Below, in pieces: positions 42,299 to 51,881 of a stretch of 64,000 bases of DNA (the first letter of the stretch is position 1; each line of letters starts with the position of its first letter). Location: contig OY761541.1 in the NCBI GenBank assembly GCA_963664625.1, positions 2,108,001-2,172,000 on the forward strand, written 5' to 3'. A program made the translations under genes and the position numbers. The stretch is from CBDCFV01 sp963664625. Lineage in GTDB: Bacteria > Chloroflexota > Dehalococcoidia > Lucifugimonadales > UBA3495. The notes under the pieces are model-generated. The model was not told where the DNA came from and made no database searches. It saw only the letters and a program-made list of their open reading frames with translations.

Positions 42299-43663
42299 AT
42301 GTACGCCGAGAAACTTCTTCCTCACGACATCGAGGCGGAAGAAGCGGTTGTTGGGTCGTTGTTGATTGATGGGGACTGTTTCGTCCGCATTTCGTCTCTG
42401 GTTAAACCACAGGACTTCTACCGTGAGCGGAACCAGGTCTGTTTTGCCGCCGCCAGCGCCCTGTTCGAGCGCAACGAGGTCATCGACCAGGTAACGCTGG
42501 CGCGGGAGCTAGACCGCATCAACCAGCTTGAAGCGGTTGGAGGCATGGCTTACCTGAGCCACTTGGTCTCCGTTACTCCCACGTCCGCCCACTCCGAGCA
42601 CTACGCCTATCTAGTGGCCCGCACCTCTACCATGAGGACGTTGATCGATGCGGCGTCGCGCATATCCGCCATGGGCTACGAGGACACCGCGGACGTGGAC
42701 GCCACCCTGCGCCAAGCCGAGGATATCCTGTTCGGTGTTCGTTCCGGCCAAGCGGAGCGCGGGTTCATTCCGCTGCGGCAGATTTACGACCAGTACCTGG
42801 AAGAACGGGCCACCATCGTAGACCCTACCCTGGACGGCGGCCCTCCCTTGGTTACCGGGTTCAACGACATAGACGAACTGCTCGGCGGGTTGCAACGTTC
42901 AGACCTGATCATCCTGGGCGCCCGGCCCGCCATGGGTAAAAGCAGCCTGATGCTGAATATGTCGCTCAGCGCAGCTCAAGCCGGGGCAACCGTCGGCGTT
43001 TTCAGCTTGGAGATGAGCCGCGAACAACTGGCGTTACGCATCCTGGCCGCCGACGCCGAGATAGACTCCCACCGCCTGCGCTTAGGACTGTACACCGAGG
43101 CTGAGGAGCAGCGGATCATCGACTCCATAGGCAGGTTGTCGGAGTTGCCGGTCTACATAGACGACACGCCGTTGCAAGCGATGGCGGAAATGCGGGCCAA
43201 GGCCCGTCGCTTGTCTATAGAGCGGGGCTTGGACCTGCTGGTCGCGGACTACTTGCAGCTTATCCAAGGCCGGGGACGGGGCCGGGACAACCGTGTACAG
43301 GAAATCAGCGAGATTTCCAGGGAGTTGAAGGGCATTGCCCGGGACCTGAACATCGCGTTGATCGCCTGTTCGCAACTGAGCCGGGGAGTGGAGCAACGGG
43401 CCGAACACCGGCCTCAACTGTCCGACCTCCGCGACAGCGGCAGCATAGAGCAAGACGCGGACGTGGTCATGTTCATCCACCGGGAGGATATGTATCACAC
43501 GGAAGAGGAGTGGGAGCAGCATTTCCCCGGCCGCCAGTATCCCAGGAACCTGGCCGAAATCATCGTGTCCAAGCACCGCAACGGCCCCACCGGCAGCGTA
43601 TCCCTGTACTTCCGGGATAACCTGGTGCGGTTCGAATCACTACAGAGAGTCGATGCTTTCTGA
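42299..43663 (+). CDS. dnaB: Replicative DNA helicase DnaB
   Basis: A 454-residue helicase with the DnaB N-domain (LPHDIEAEEAVVGSLL), Walker A GARPAMGKSS, VGVFSLEMSREQLALRIL, ADYLQLIQG (Walker B) and SQLSRGVEQRAEHRPQLSDL. Full length, no intein. It forms the hexamer at the fork and is loaded by DnaC-like proteins. Its start lies 4 bp after rplI. Confidence 0.97.
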   Translation: MYAEKLLPHDIEAEEAVVGSLLIDGDCFVRISSLVKPQDFYRERNQVCFAAASALFERNEVIDQVTLARELDRINQLEAVGGMAYLSHLVSVTPTSAHSEHYAYLVARTSTMRTLIDAASRISAMGYEDTADVDATLRQAEDILFGVRSGQAERGFIPLRQIYDQYLEERATIVDPTLDGGPPLVTGFNDIDELLGGLQRSDLIILGARPAMGKSSLMLNMSLSAAQAGATVGVFSLEMSREQLALRILAADAEIDSHRLRLGLYTEAEEQRIIDSIGRLSELPVYIDDTPLQAMAEMRAKARRLSIERGLDLLVADYLQLIQGRGRGRDNRVQEISEISRELKGIARDLNIALIACSQLSRGVEQRAEHRPQLSDLRDSGSIEQDADVVMFIHREDMYHTEEEWEQHFPGRQYPRNLAEIIVSKHRNGPTGSVSLYFRDNLVRFESLQRVDAF

Positions 43664-43665
43664 TT

Positions 43666-44400
43666 ATGTCTTTTCAGGGTTTCACCAACAACGAATCGTA
43701 TACGCCCGTGCCCAACGCCCTGCTGGGCCCGCTGTTGGAAGAAATCTCCGACATTGCGGAGCTGAAGGTCGTCCTGCGGGCCTTCTGGCTGCTCCACCGG
43801 AAAAAGGGCGTCCTGCGGATGATGGCGCTGGACGAATTCCTGAACGACTTGTCGCTGCTCAAGGCCCTCAGCGCCAACGGCCGGGACCCCCGAGGGGAGG
43901 TCCGCCGCGGGCTGGACTTGGCGGTGGGACGAGGCGTTCTGCTGCGGCACCGGCCAGAGGGGGGGCAGGAAAGGTATCTTTTGAACAGCCCCAGCAACCG
44001 GAGCGCCTTGGCGCGTCTGGGTGCGACCGGCGCGTCAAAGTCCGGCGACCAAGCGGAATGGGATGCGCCCAGCCCGGACTGGGATGAAAAACCGAATATT
44101 TTCACCCTCTATGAAGAGAACATTGGGATGCTCACGCCCATCCTCGCCGAGGAGTTGCAGGAGGCGGAGGAATCCTACCCCCAAGCATGGCTCCGGGATG
44201 CCTTTGCTATCGCAGTGACCGAAAACAAGAGAAGTTGGCGCTACATTGCAGGTATCCTCAGACGCTGGGCCGCCGAAGGAAAGGACCATGGAAAACCTGG
44301 GCGACATCCTCAGACGGATAACCGCCAGAAATATCTCGACGACTACCAACGGCGATGGGGCGGCGCTGCTGCGGGACGTTCCCGGCAGCGGGCCCGCTGA
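43666..44400 (+). CDS. DnaD-domain primosomal protein
   Basis: A 244-residue protein: an N-terminal winged-helix part (FTPVP-type start NESYTPVPNALLG, then DIAELKVVLRAFWLLHRKKG) and a DnaD/DnaB_2 domain near the C-terminus (LYEENIGMLTPILAEELQEA, then WRYIAGILRRWAAEG). Gram-positive DnaD helps load DnaB; it fits between dnaB and the loader. It starts 2 bp after the dnaB stop and overlaps the next gene by 113 bp in another frame. Confidence 0.85.
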   Translation: MSFQGFTNNESYTPVPNALLGPLLEEISDIAELKVVLRAFWLLHRKKGVLRMMALDEFLNDLSLLKALSANGRDPRGEVRRGLDLAVGRGVLLRHRPEGGQERYLLNSPSNRSALARLGATGASKSGDQAEWDAPSPDWDEKPNIFTLYEENIGMLTPILAEELQEAEESYPQAWLRDAFAIAVTENKRSWRYIAGILRRWAAEGKDHGKPGRHPQTDNRQKYLDDYQRRWGGAAAGRSRQRAR

Positions 44401-45675
44401 AGAAGCCTGCGCCGTATGCAACGGGGTCGGTTGGGTAAGCAAACGGGTCCCGGTAGGTCACCCCGACTTTGGCCGCACCTTTCCTTGTGACTGCCAGGAA
44501 ACCAAAGACCCGGCCAGCCGCACCGAGGCCCTTCGCCGCTACAGCAACCTTGGGCCGTTGAGCCGCATCACATTTCTGAACACCCGGCGGGATGGGCCGT
44601 TGCCCGACGCCGTAAGCAGCCAGATGTTTCGCGTTGGGCTTGACGCGGCGGTGAAATTCGCCGAGCGGCCTGCCGGGTGGATGGTGTTCACCGGTCCCAG
44701 CGGCAGCGGCAAGACCCACTTGGCCGTAGCGGTGGCCAACCGTTGCATCGAGCACGGCGAGACCACTTTTTTCATCGCTGTGGCCGACCTGCTGGACCAC
44801 CTGCGGGCGGCCTACTCTCCGGACAACCCGGTGTCTTACGACGAGTTGTTCGACCAAGTCCGCAACGTGCCGGTGCTGGTGCTGGACGATCTGGGCGGCA
44901 ACAGCGCTACTCCTTGGGCTGAGGAAAAGCTGTTCCAAGTCATCAACCACCGGTCCAATCTCTCCCTTCCCACCGTCATAACCGTACACGGACCGCTGCA
45001 CCGCTTGAACGAGCACCTGCGCACCCGCATAGAGTCGTTGGATGGCTTTTCCCAAGTACACCAGCTTGGCCAGTACAACACACGCCTCACCCGCAGAATC
45101 GGGGACTTGTCCACAGAAATGCAACAACGGATGACCTTCGAGTCATTCGATACCAGAGGAGGACGCGGGACCGATCGCACAGGCCGGGATACTCTTGAAT
45201 TAGCCAAAGCGGTTGCCCAAACTTTCGCCAACGATCCCGAAGGGTGGGTATTGTTCACCGGTCCCCACGGTTGCGGCAAGACACACCTTGCGGTGGCTAT
45301 AGCCAGCGAATGCCTGCGAAAGGACCGCTCCGTCTTCTATACCTTTGTGCCGACCCTGTTGGATCATCTCAGAGGAACATTCAGCCCCGACAGCGTCATC
45401 GGTTACGATGAATTGTTCGAGCAAATCAAGACGGCGCCCCTGTTGGTCCTGGATGACTTGGGTGCGGAACACAGCACCCTTGGGCAGAAGAAAAGCTTTA
45501 TCAGATCATCGTGCATCGCCACGAGTCCCGGCTGCCCACGGTAATCACCAGCAATTCCAGCATGGACCAACTGGAGAAATCCAGACCTCGGATTGGCTCC
45601 CGCCTCGTGGACAACGCCGTAGTCAATTGGCAGCCCATTACAGCGTCCAATTACCGCGACCAGCGCAGGGCATAG
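44288..45675 (+). CDS. Helicase-loader-like protein with two tandem AAA+ domains, 1-nt frameshift near the end
   Basis: A Zn-knuckle (CAVCNGVGW..FPCDC), then two DnaC/IstB-like AAA+ domains in one chain: TGPSGSGKTHLAVAVA with LVLDDLGGN, and TGPHGCGKTHLAVAIA with LVLDDLGAE. Both continue with the same PWAEEKLFQVINHR-type helix, but in the second one the frame shifts at about 45477-45482 (CACCCTT needs one more C). Restoring it gives PWAEEKLYQIIVHRHES.., TVITSNSSMDQL and RPRIGSRLVD, the usual ending, with the stop at 45673. Without it the protein stops at 45544. The loader is likely essential, so a sequencing error is favoured. ATG 44288. Confidence 0.8.
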
Positions 45676-45725
45676 CAGCCGCAGAGATCAGGGCGACGTG
45701 GGACGCCATTCACGGGAGGTAGTCA

Positions 45726-46232
45726 ATGGACGTGGTCTTGGTGAAAAACGCCAATCGGATGATGACCACCGCCAGCTTATTGGATGATGGCATCGAGCTG
45801 AGCTTCGCCGATGGATGTAAGGGCCTTATACCCTACGCCGATGTTCCCGATGTCAGAAACCGCGAGGGGATATCCGGTTTGGAGTTGCCGAATCCTTACG
45901 AGTTAGTCTTGCAGACTGCCGGGGGCGAGAGAGTAGAGGTCCCCTGGGACTTCGGCCGGCACTACTGCGACGCTTCTTACCGGCCAACCGTGGAAGCCAT
46001 AGCTGCACTGGGACGGCAGACCCTCGGCGAACGTGTCCGCACGTTTCGAGAGTCCGTGGGGTTGACGCAAGAGGCGCTGGCTCGGGCAGCCGACATTGGG
46101 CGGGTTACGTTGGTCAGACTTGAGAATGGAGAACAGTCTCCCAGGTTCAAGACTTTGCAGGCTATTGCTCATGCCCTGGGAATAGACACCACGGAGTTGC
46201 TCCTCTCAAAGCCGTTAGACTACCAACATTGA
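45726..46232 (+). CDS. DUF2442-like protein with XRE helix-turn-helix
   Basis: A 168-residue protein: the N-terminal half (TTASLLDDGIELSFADG, then LIPYADVPDV and SGLELPNPYELVLQ) resembles DUF2442, and the C-terminal half is an XRE HTH (LTQEALARAADIGRVTLVRL, then PRFKTLQAIAHALGID). Such fused proteins often act as antitoxins or autoregulators; no toxin gene is adjacent. GGGAGGTAGTC precedes ATG 45726. Confidence 0.75.
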   Translation: MDVVLVKNANRMMTTASLLDDGIELSFADGCKGLIPYADVPDVRNREGISGLELPNPYELVLQTAGGERVEVPWDFGRHYCDASYRPTVEAIAALGRQTLGERVRTFRESVGLTQEALARAADIGRVTLVRLENGEQSPRFKTLQAIAHALGIDTTELLLSKPLDYQH

Positions 46233-46325
46233 CATCCCCTATGGCTGCGGGTAACTTTAACCCCGCCGCACACCGGAATTTCCGAATCCCCAGCGTTAAA
46301 CGTTCCACCGTATGAGGAGGTTGTC

Positions 46326-46883
46326 ATGGCCAGAATACCTGCCGCCACCAGGGAGAGCGTGCCGGAACAGTATAGGGAAGCGTTCGATGAAGTCGTCCAG
46401 GACCGGGGCGGCGTGCCCACCAGCGGTCCGGGGTCGGTGACGATAAACAGCCCGGAGGTGGCCAAGAGGACCAACCATCTTTCCGCCTATCTGAGGCAAG
46501 GTTCCGGGCTGCCGGCCAAGATACAGGAACTGGCCATGCTGACCACCGCCCGGGAGCTGGACTGTCAATACATCTGGAACGCCCACGCCGCCGCGGGCCG
46601 CCAAGCCGGACTGAGCGACGCGCTGGTGGATGCTATGCGCGACAAGCGCCCGTTGCCGGATATGCCCGCCGACGAGGCGGCGGTGGTGAACCTGGGCTTG
46701 GAGTTCTACCGTACCCACAAGGTCAGCGACGCCGCCTACAACGCCGCGGTGGAGCAATTCGGCGTCCACGGGCTGACGAACTTGGTCAACCTGATGGCCT
46801 ACTACGCCCTGCTGGCGTTCAACGCCAACACCTTCCAGATAGACCTTCCCGCCGACCGGACTGAGGACGTCCTGCCCATCTAG
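46326..46883 (+). CDS. Carboxymuconolactone-decarboxylase-family (AhpD-like) protein
   Basis: A 185-residue all-helical protein with LPAKIQELAMLTTARELDCQYIW and NAHAAAGRQAGL. The usual CxxC redox pair is reduced to one Cys (ELDCQYIWNAHA), so it is not a classical peroxidase and could be a decarboxylase-like or lyase member. GAGGAGG lies upstream of ATG 46326. Confidence 0.82.
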   Translation: MARIPAATRESVPEQYREAFDEVVQDRGGVPTSGPGSVTINSPEVAKRTNHLSAYLRQGSGLPAKIQELAMLTTARELDCQYIWNAHAAAGRQAGLSDALVDAMRDKRPLPDMPADEAAVVNLGLEFYRTHKVSDAAYNAAVEQFGVHGLTNLVNLMAYYALLAFNANTFQIDLPADRTEDVLPI

Positions 46884-46971
46884 CGCGTTCTTGGGAGGCG
46901 GTTTGCGGTTGGATGGCCGCGTTTATGGATTCCCGCCCGCACAGCAATCCAAAACAGGCCGGTTAACGCCC

Positions 46972-48795
46972 ATGTCAACAAATACTGAACAACCCGTTAT
47001 CCAGTGGCGAGGGTGGGACGAAGAGGCCTTCCGCGCCGCGGAGGCGGAAAGCAAGCCGTTGCTGCTTACCTTGACCGCCACTTGGTGTCACTGGTGCCAC
47101 GTCATGGACCAGACCTCCTACTCGGACCGCCGCGTCATCGATTTGGTGAACGAGCGGTTTGTCCCGGTCAGGGTGGACGTGGACCAGAGGCCGGATATAT
47201 CCCTGCGCTACAACCAGGGCGGTTTCCCGTCCATCGCCCTGCTGGACAGCCAAGCCCGGTTGATAACCGGAAGGGTGTACACGCCGCCGGAAGAGATGGT
47301 GCAGCTATTGGAGCAGGTGAGCGGCGTGTACTCCGGCTCCGCCGACACGGTCGAGGCAGCTTTTGACAGCGCCGCCGTTCCGGCGTCAAGGGCGTCGGAG
47401 GGGGGCAGTCCCGGTGCGACGGCGGACTTGGTGTTGGCCAAGCTGCGGGAGTTGTACGATGCCGACTATGGCGGGTTCGGGGCCGAACCCAAGCAGCCGC
47501 CTTGGGAGGCGTTAGGGCTATTGATGGCCCTGTACAGCCGCAGCGGCGACAGGACGCTGCTGGACATGGTGAAAACAACTCTGGATGGGATGTACGACGG
47601 CCTTTGCGACCGGAACGACCAGGGATTTTTCCGTTACTCCGTGTCGCGGGACTGGCGGGTGCCCCATTACGAGAAGATGCTTTACACCAACGCCTCCTTG
47701 GCCGCGGCATACCTGGATGCGGCGCAACTCACCGGCAGGCAGGTCTACCGCAAGGCCGCCGTCAGCGCGTTGGACTACATGCTTTCCACACTTTACGACA
47801 AGGAAGCGAGCCTCTTCTATGCCAGCCAGGATGCCGGGGAAGAGTATTACCGGCTGCCGTGGAAGGACCGCCTGCCGGAGCACCAGCCGTCCATAGACCG
47901 CACGTTCTATAGCGGGTGGAACGCCGCAGCCGCCGTGGCTCTGTTGAAAGCGTATGCCGCGCTGGGCGGGGAAAGTTATCTCCATGCCGCTGAGCGAGTC
48001 CTTGACCGGATATGGGGCGACGCCACAACCGATTCCGGCGGACTGCGCCACACCATTGGAGGCGGGAACGAAGGCCCGGAATACTTGGCCGACTACGTCC
48101 ACGCCCTTCGCGCCTACTTGGAGCTTTACCAAGTAACCGGCAATCCCGACGCTCTGCGAAGGGCCGAGGGCCTGACCGCACATATCCAGGAGTCATTTGG
48201 GGACGACGCCGGCGGGTTTTACGACACGGCGTACCGGCAATCGACGCCGGGGATTGCGTTGCCTCGGGAGAAGCCGTTGCTGGAGAACTCGCTGCTGGCC
48301 GAGGCGCTGGTCAAGCTTTCCTACTTGGCCGATGACCACAGCCACCAGCAGCTTGCCAGGGAAACCCTGGCGGCGTTCGACGGTGTTCCACCGGAGGGCA
48401 CCTACATCGGCCCGGCAGGGTCGCGGCGAATGGAGGGGGACGAAGAGAGGTTATTCCTGCCCTCCGGGTCCGCTTGGGCGAGAGCTTGGGACGCGGTGGA
48501 CAAAGGGCCGGTGCACGAGGTTATCGTGGGGCGCTCATCGGACTCGCGGACGAAACGCTTGCTCGCAGCCACTTTGAAGGCCCACGCTCCGCATAAAGTC
48601 GTTGAGCGCCTGGACCCCGGAAATGACGTGGCCCGGATTGAGGCCCTTGGCTTTCCAGCCGGGGAAACGCCCACACTTTACATCTGCATGGGCGGCATGT
48701 GCTTGGCGCCTATTTCCAACCCTTCGGAGGTGCGGCAGGTCGCCGCAACTCGCCCGTGGGCCAGCGTTCCCCAGTTCACCACTTGGAATTTCTGA
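46972..48795 (+). CDS. DUF255/YyaL-type thioredoxin-fold protein with (alpha/alpha)6 barrel
   Basis: A 607-residue protein. The N-terminal DUF255 thioredoxin fold has WCHWCHVMDQTSYSD; then six-hairpin barrel segments (PPWEALGLLMALYSRSGD, DQGFFRYSVSRDWRVPHYEK, MLYTNASLAAAYLDAAQ, and YSGWNAAAAVALLKAYAAL). The family (YyaL, spermatogenesis-associated 20) has an unclear role, perhaps redox or sugar epimerisation. The start ATG 46972 has no clear ribosome-binding site; the 5' part 46891-46971 is an open frame of unlikely coding value. Confidence 0.85.
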   Translation: MSTNTEQPVIQWRGWDEEAFRAAEAESKPLLLTLTATWCHWCHVMDQTSYSDRRVIDLVNERFVPVRVDVDQRPDISLRYNQGGFPSIALLDSQARLITGRVYTPPEEMVQLLEQVSGVYSGSADTVEAAFDSAAVPASRASEGGSPGATADLVLAKLRELYDADYGGFGAEPKQPPWEALGLLMALYSRSGDRTLLDMVKTTLDGMYDGLCDRNDQGFFRYSVSRDWRVPHYEKMLYTNASLAAAYLDAAQLTGRQVYRKAAVSALDYMLSTLYDKEASLFYASQDAGEEYYRLPWKDRLPEHQPSIDRTFYSGWNAAAAVALLKAYAALGGESYLHAAERVLDRIWGDATTDSGGLRHTIGGGNEGPEYLADYVHALRAYLELYQVTGNPDALRRAEGLTAHIQESFGDDAGGFYDTAYRQSTPGIALPREKPLLENSLLAEALVKLSYLADDHSHQQLARETLAAFDGVPPEGTYIGPAGSRRMEGDEERLFLPSGSAWARAWDAVDKGPVHEVIVGRSSDSRTKRLLAATLKAHAPHKVVERLDPGNDVARIEALGFPAGETPTLYICMGGMCLAPISNPSEVRQVAATRPWASVPQFTTWNF

Positions 48796-48810
48796 GCAGG
48801 AGAGACCCGC

Positions 48811-49965
48811 ATGGACGTGCAGCCGTACCGGATTCACATTGAAGACGCGGTCCTCGGTGACCTGAAAGACCGCCTTGCCCGCACCCGGTGGCCCGACGAG
48901 ATTCCCGGTTCCGACTGGGACTATGGCTCCAACCTGGCCTACATCAAGGAGTTGGTGGAATACTGGCGCACCGAGTTTGACTGGCGGGCGCAGGAGGAAA
49001 AGCTCAACCGCTTTCCTCATTTCATGACCAACATCGACGGCCTGGACATCCATTTTATCCATCAGAAAGGGACCGGCCCAAGCCCCATGCCGTTGGTGGT
49101 GACCCACGGTTGGCCCAGCACCTTTTTTGAGATTACGAAGATAATACCCCTGCTTGCCGATCCTGCGTCCCACGGCGGCTCAGACGAAGACTCTTTCGAC
49201 GTGGTGGTCCCGTCGATGCCGGGCTATGGATTTTCGGGACTGACCAAGGGCCGGGGCATGAGCGTATTCAGTGTCGGAGACCTGTGGCCCAAGCTGATGA
49301 CGGACGCCCTGGGCTACCAGAGGTTCGGCGCGCAGGGCGGCGACTGGGGCGCCGCGGTGACCACCCACTTGGGCTATGCCTACCCGGACCGGCTTATTGG
49401 CATACACCTGACCGCCGTTACGCGGCCTACCCCGTACATGGGACCCGGTTCCCGGCCGTTGAACGAGGCGGAGCAACGCTTCCTGGACGAGCGGGCGCAG
49501 TGGCAGGCATCCGAAGGCGGCTATGCCCACATCCAGGGCACCAAGCCTCAGACCTTGTCATACGGCCTGAACGACTCGCCGGCGGGCTTGGCGGCCTGGA
49601 TAGTGGAGAAGTACCGGACCTGGAGCGACTGCAACGGCGACGTAGAGAGCAAGTACACCAAGGACGAACTTCTTACCAACATCACCATTTACTGGGTTAC
49701 CCAGACCATCAACGCCTCCACGCGCCTTTACTACGAGACGCAACGGATAGACTGGAACCTGGCAGAGGGCGACGGCATCCGGGTGCCGACCGGGGTGGCC
49801 GCATTCCCCTACGAAATCAGCCGCCCGCCCAGGGAATGGGCCGAGCGGTCCTACAACGTGCAACGCTGGACCCAGATGCCCAGGGGCGGGCACTTCGCCG
49901 CCTTGGAAGAGCCGGAAATGCTGGTGGACGACATCCGGGCATTCTTCCGCCCGTTGCGGGGGTAG
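48811..49965 (+). CDS. Epoxide hydrolase (EHN-domain alpha/beta hydrolase)
   Basis: A 384-residue enzyme: N-terminal EHN domain (RTRWPDEIPGSDWDYGSNLA), oxyanion region HGWPSTFFE, nucleophile GGDWGAAV (Asp), two Tyr in the lid and the C-terminal GGHFAALEEPEM (His). It opens epoxides to diols by an ester intermediate. It follows the DUF255 gene by 15 bp. Juvenile-hormone-type epoxide hydrolases share this layout. Confidence 0.9.
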   Translation: MDVQPYRIHIEDAVLGDLKDRLARTRWPDEIPGSDWDYGSNLAYIKELVEYWRTEFDWRAQEEKLNRFPHFMTNIDGLDIHFIHQKGTGPSPMPLVVTHGWPSTFFEITKIIPLLADPASHGGSDEDSFDVVVPSMPGYGFSGLTKGRGMSVFSVGDLWPKLMTDALGYQRFGAQGGDWGAAVTTHLGYAYPDRLIGIHLTAVTRPTPYMGPGSRPLNEAEQRFLDERAQWQASEGGYAHIQGTKPQTLSYGLNDSPAGLAAWIVEKYRTWSDCNGDVESKYTKDELLTNITIYWVTQTINASTRLYYETQRIDWNLAEGDGIRVPTGVAAFPYEISRPPREWAERSYNVQRWTQMPRGGHFAALEEPEMLVDDIRAFFRPLRG

Positions 49966-50059
49966 CCCGCACACGGACTGTTCTCTCATGTGGCATGTTC
50001 TGTATGACAAGTCAGATGAACAACGGCATGGAGATGCGCTAATATGAGTTTAACAGGGA

Positions 50060-50088
50060 TTGAAAACCGCCAATGTGGTTGATATAAT
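50060..50088 (+). promoter_or_regulatory. Strong promoter of the second NYN gene
   Basis: TTGAAA (50060-50065), 17-bp spacer, TATAAT (50083-50088). It leaves a leader of about 95 nt. Confidence 0.8.
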
Positions 50089-50150
50089 AATGACGTTATT
50101 TTCCTTGGCGTCCGTCTCAGGCGCACGTCAGGTTGTTATCCTCTGTTAGA

Positions 50151-50180
50151 GCGGCACGGGCCCGTGCCGCTTTTCCTTTT
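50151..50180 (+). terminator. Terminator-like hairpin in the leader of the second NYN gene
   Basis: The perfect palindrome GCGGCACGGG/CCCGTGCCGC (50151-50170), then TTTTCCTTTT, immediately before GGAGG. The same design precedes the NYN gene at 25312. Confidence 0.8.
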
Positions 50181-50189
50181 GGAGGTGAT

Positions 50190-50743
50190 TTGCCGGATCG
50201 AGTCGCAATCTTCATAGATGGAGCGTATCTGGATAACGTGCTCAGGCACGAGTTCCCCAACGTACAGATAGACCATCAGAAATTGTCGGAATCTATGGCT
50301 GGAGAGTCGACTATCCTCAGAACATACTACTACCACTGCCCTGCGTATCAGAGCGATCCTCCTACTCAGCAAGAGTCCATCAGATATTCAAACCAAAGAC
50401 GGTTCTTTCAAGCATTGGAAATCTTCCGAGGTACACGGTCAGACTTGGCAGATTAGCCTACAGAGGCAGTGATGAGTCTGGACAACCCAGATTCGAGCAG
50501 AAACGAGTAGACATTCTGCTGGGTGTCGATCTGGTGCAGCTAGCCGCCAAACAAGCGATTCAAGAAGCTGCCCTCTTAGCCGGCGATAGCGACTTCATCC
50601 CCGCAGTCACAGCGGCCAAATCCGAGGGAGTGCTGGTCCGCTTGTTTCATGGAGACCATCCACATTCCGACCTTTGGCAGGAAGCAGACGAGAGAATTCA
50701 ATTTACTCAATCCTTTATCGACTCTGTTCAGCGTCAGTCCTGA
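50190..50743 (+). pseudogene. NYN-domain nuclease gene with a 1-nt frameshift
   Basis: TTG 50190 behind GGAGGTGAT reads DRVAIFIDGAYLDNVLRHE and runs to RFFQALEIF. The frame then breaks at about 50420-50426: TTCCGAGG needs one more C to become TTCCCGAGG and give PRYTVRLGRLAYRGSDESG, RVDILLGVDLVQLAAKQA, ALLAGDSDFIPAV and the stop at 50743. All acidic NYN residues (FIDGAYL, DILLGVDL, AGDSDF) are then present. As sequenced, only an 88-residue N-terminal fragment is made. Confidence 0.8.
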
Positions 50744-50850
50744 TTGGTCCAACTCTGGCCGGCTCCAAGCCAGTGCGTTTCTGCATCCATGCAAGGCGTC
50801 TCAAATATCGGCCCCGACATGATATAAGGCCGACTTCGGATGGTGAGAGT

Positions 50851-51660
50851 ATGCCGATACTGGACGTGAACGGCGACCGGTTCCATTATCACGTGGATGA
50901 CTTCTCTGACCCTTGGCGCTCATCCGAGCCGGTGTTGCTGCACCACTCCGCCGGGGGAAACCTGCATCGCTGGCGAGCTTGGGTTCCCACGCTGGCCCGG
51001 ACCCGTCCGGTGGTGCGCTTCGACATGCGAGGACATGCTGGGACGCCGCCCCTGCCGGACTTGGGGTTTTCGCTACCGGAACTGGCGGCCGACATCGCCA
51101 GGGTTATGGATGGACTGGGCATTGAGAAAGTACATCTTGTCGGCGCGTCCGCCGGCGGCATAGTGAGCCTGCGTTTCGCCCACGACTTTCCTGACAGGTT
51201 GCACAGCCTGACGCTGGTCGCCTCCACGCCGCGGCTGGCTCGCATGGGGGCCAGCATGGATGCCGCCAAGTGGCGGAATATCCTGGAGCAGGAAGGGACC
51301 AGGGCGTGGCTGTTGTCGGATTCCGACAAGCGCTTCGGACCCGATACCAGCCGCAATGTGGTCGAGTGGTACGCTGACGAGGGGGCGAAGACCCCGGCCC
51401 CGGTGGTGCTGGCGCTTCAGGGCTGCCTGCTGGCGGAGGACCTGACGCCACTGCTGCCTGAAATAAACGTCCGCACTCTCATATTGGCGGCGTCCCAGGA
51501 TGAAATCACACCCTTGGAATCGCAGCACCTGATGGCCCGTGAGATGCCCCATGCGGTCCTGGAAGTCATTGACGGCGTGGGTCACAACATGAAGGTGGAG
51601 ATTCCTGAAGCCCTCGCCGCGAGAACGCGCGATTTCATAGGGAGGGTTGGCGCCGGCTAG
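50851..51660 (+). CDS. Alpha/beta hydrolase
   Basis: A 269-residue hydrolase: MPILDVNGDRFHYHVDD, LLHHSAGGNLHRWRAWV (oxyanion region), FDMRGHAGTP, nucleophile elbow VGASAGGIVS, Asp in QDEITPLE and His in GVGHNMKVE. This fits the 3-oxoadipate enol-lactonase/haloperoxidase-like group. The start at 50851 rather than 177 bp earlier matches the family N-terminus. It stands alone before a tRNA gene. Confidence 0.88.
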   Translation: MPILDVNGDRFHYHVDDFSDPWRSSEPVLLHHSAGGNLHRWRAWVPTLARTRPVVRFDMRGHAGTPPLPDLGFSLPELAADIARVMDGLGIEKVHLVGASAGGIVSLRFAHDFPDRLHSLTLVASTPRLARMGASMDAAKWRNILEQEGTRAWLLSDSDKRFGPDTSRNVVEWYADEGAKTPAPVVLALQGCLLAEDLTPLLPEINVRTLILAASQDEITPLESQHLMAREMPHAVLEVIDGVGHNMKVEIPEALAARTRDFIGRVGAG

Positions 51661-51746
51661 CCGCGCGTTGGTCCGGGCGAATCCGGGCGTCGCGGAATGG
51701 CGGCGTTGACATGGCAACAGGTGCGATTTATTATCTTCAGCACTGA

Positions 51747-51821
51747 GCGGGCGTAACTCAGTGGTAGAGTGTTTGCTTCCCAAGCAAAAAGTCGTGGGTT
51801 CGAATCCCATCGCCCGCTCCA
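51747..51821 (+). tRNA. tRNA-Gly(CCC)
   Basis: A 75-nt cloverleaf including encoded CCA: acceptor GCGGGCG/CGCCCGC, D-arm ACTC..GAGT, anticodon stem TTTGC/GCAAA with loop TTCCCAA (anticodon CCC), T-arm GTGGG-TTCGAAT-CCCAT. Confidence 0.95.
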
Positions 51822-51881
51822 ATTATTTGACTGATGAGACTCCGCATTCGGTCGGGCGTAGTCCTTGAAAGGTGATTTTCT

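Noticed and set aside
51073..51822. Minus-strand frame with GFEPTTFCLGSKHSTTELRP over the hydrolase and tRNA
   Set aside because: This peptide is the classic antisense translation of a tRNA gene; here it covers tRNA-Gly(CCC) at 51747-51821.
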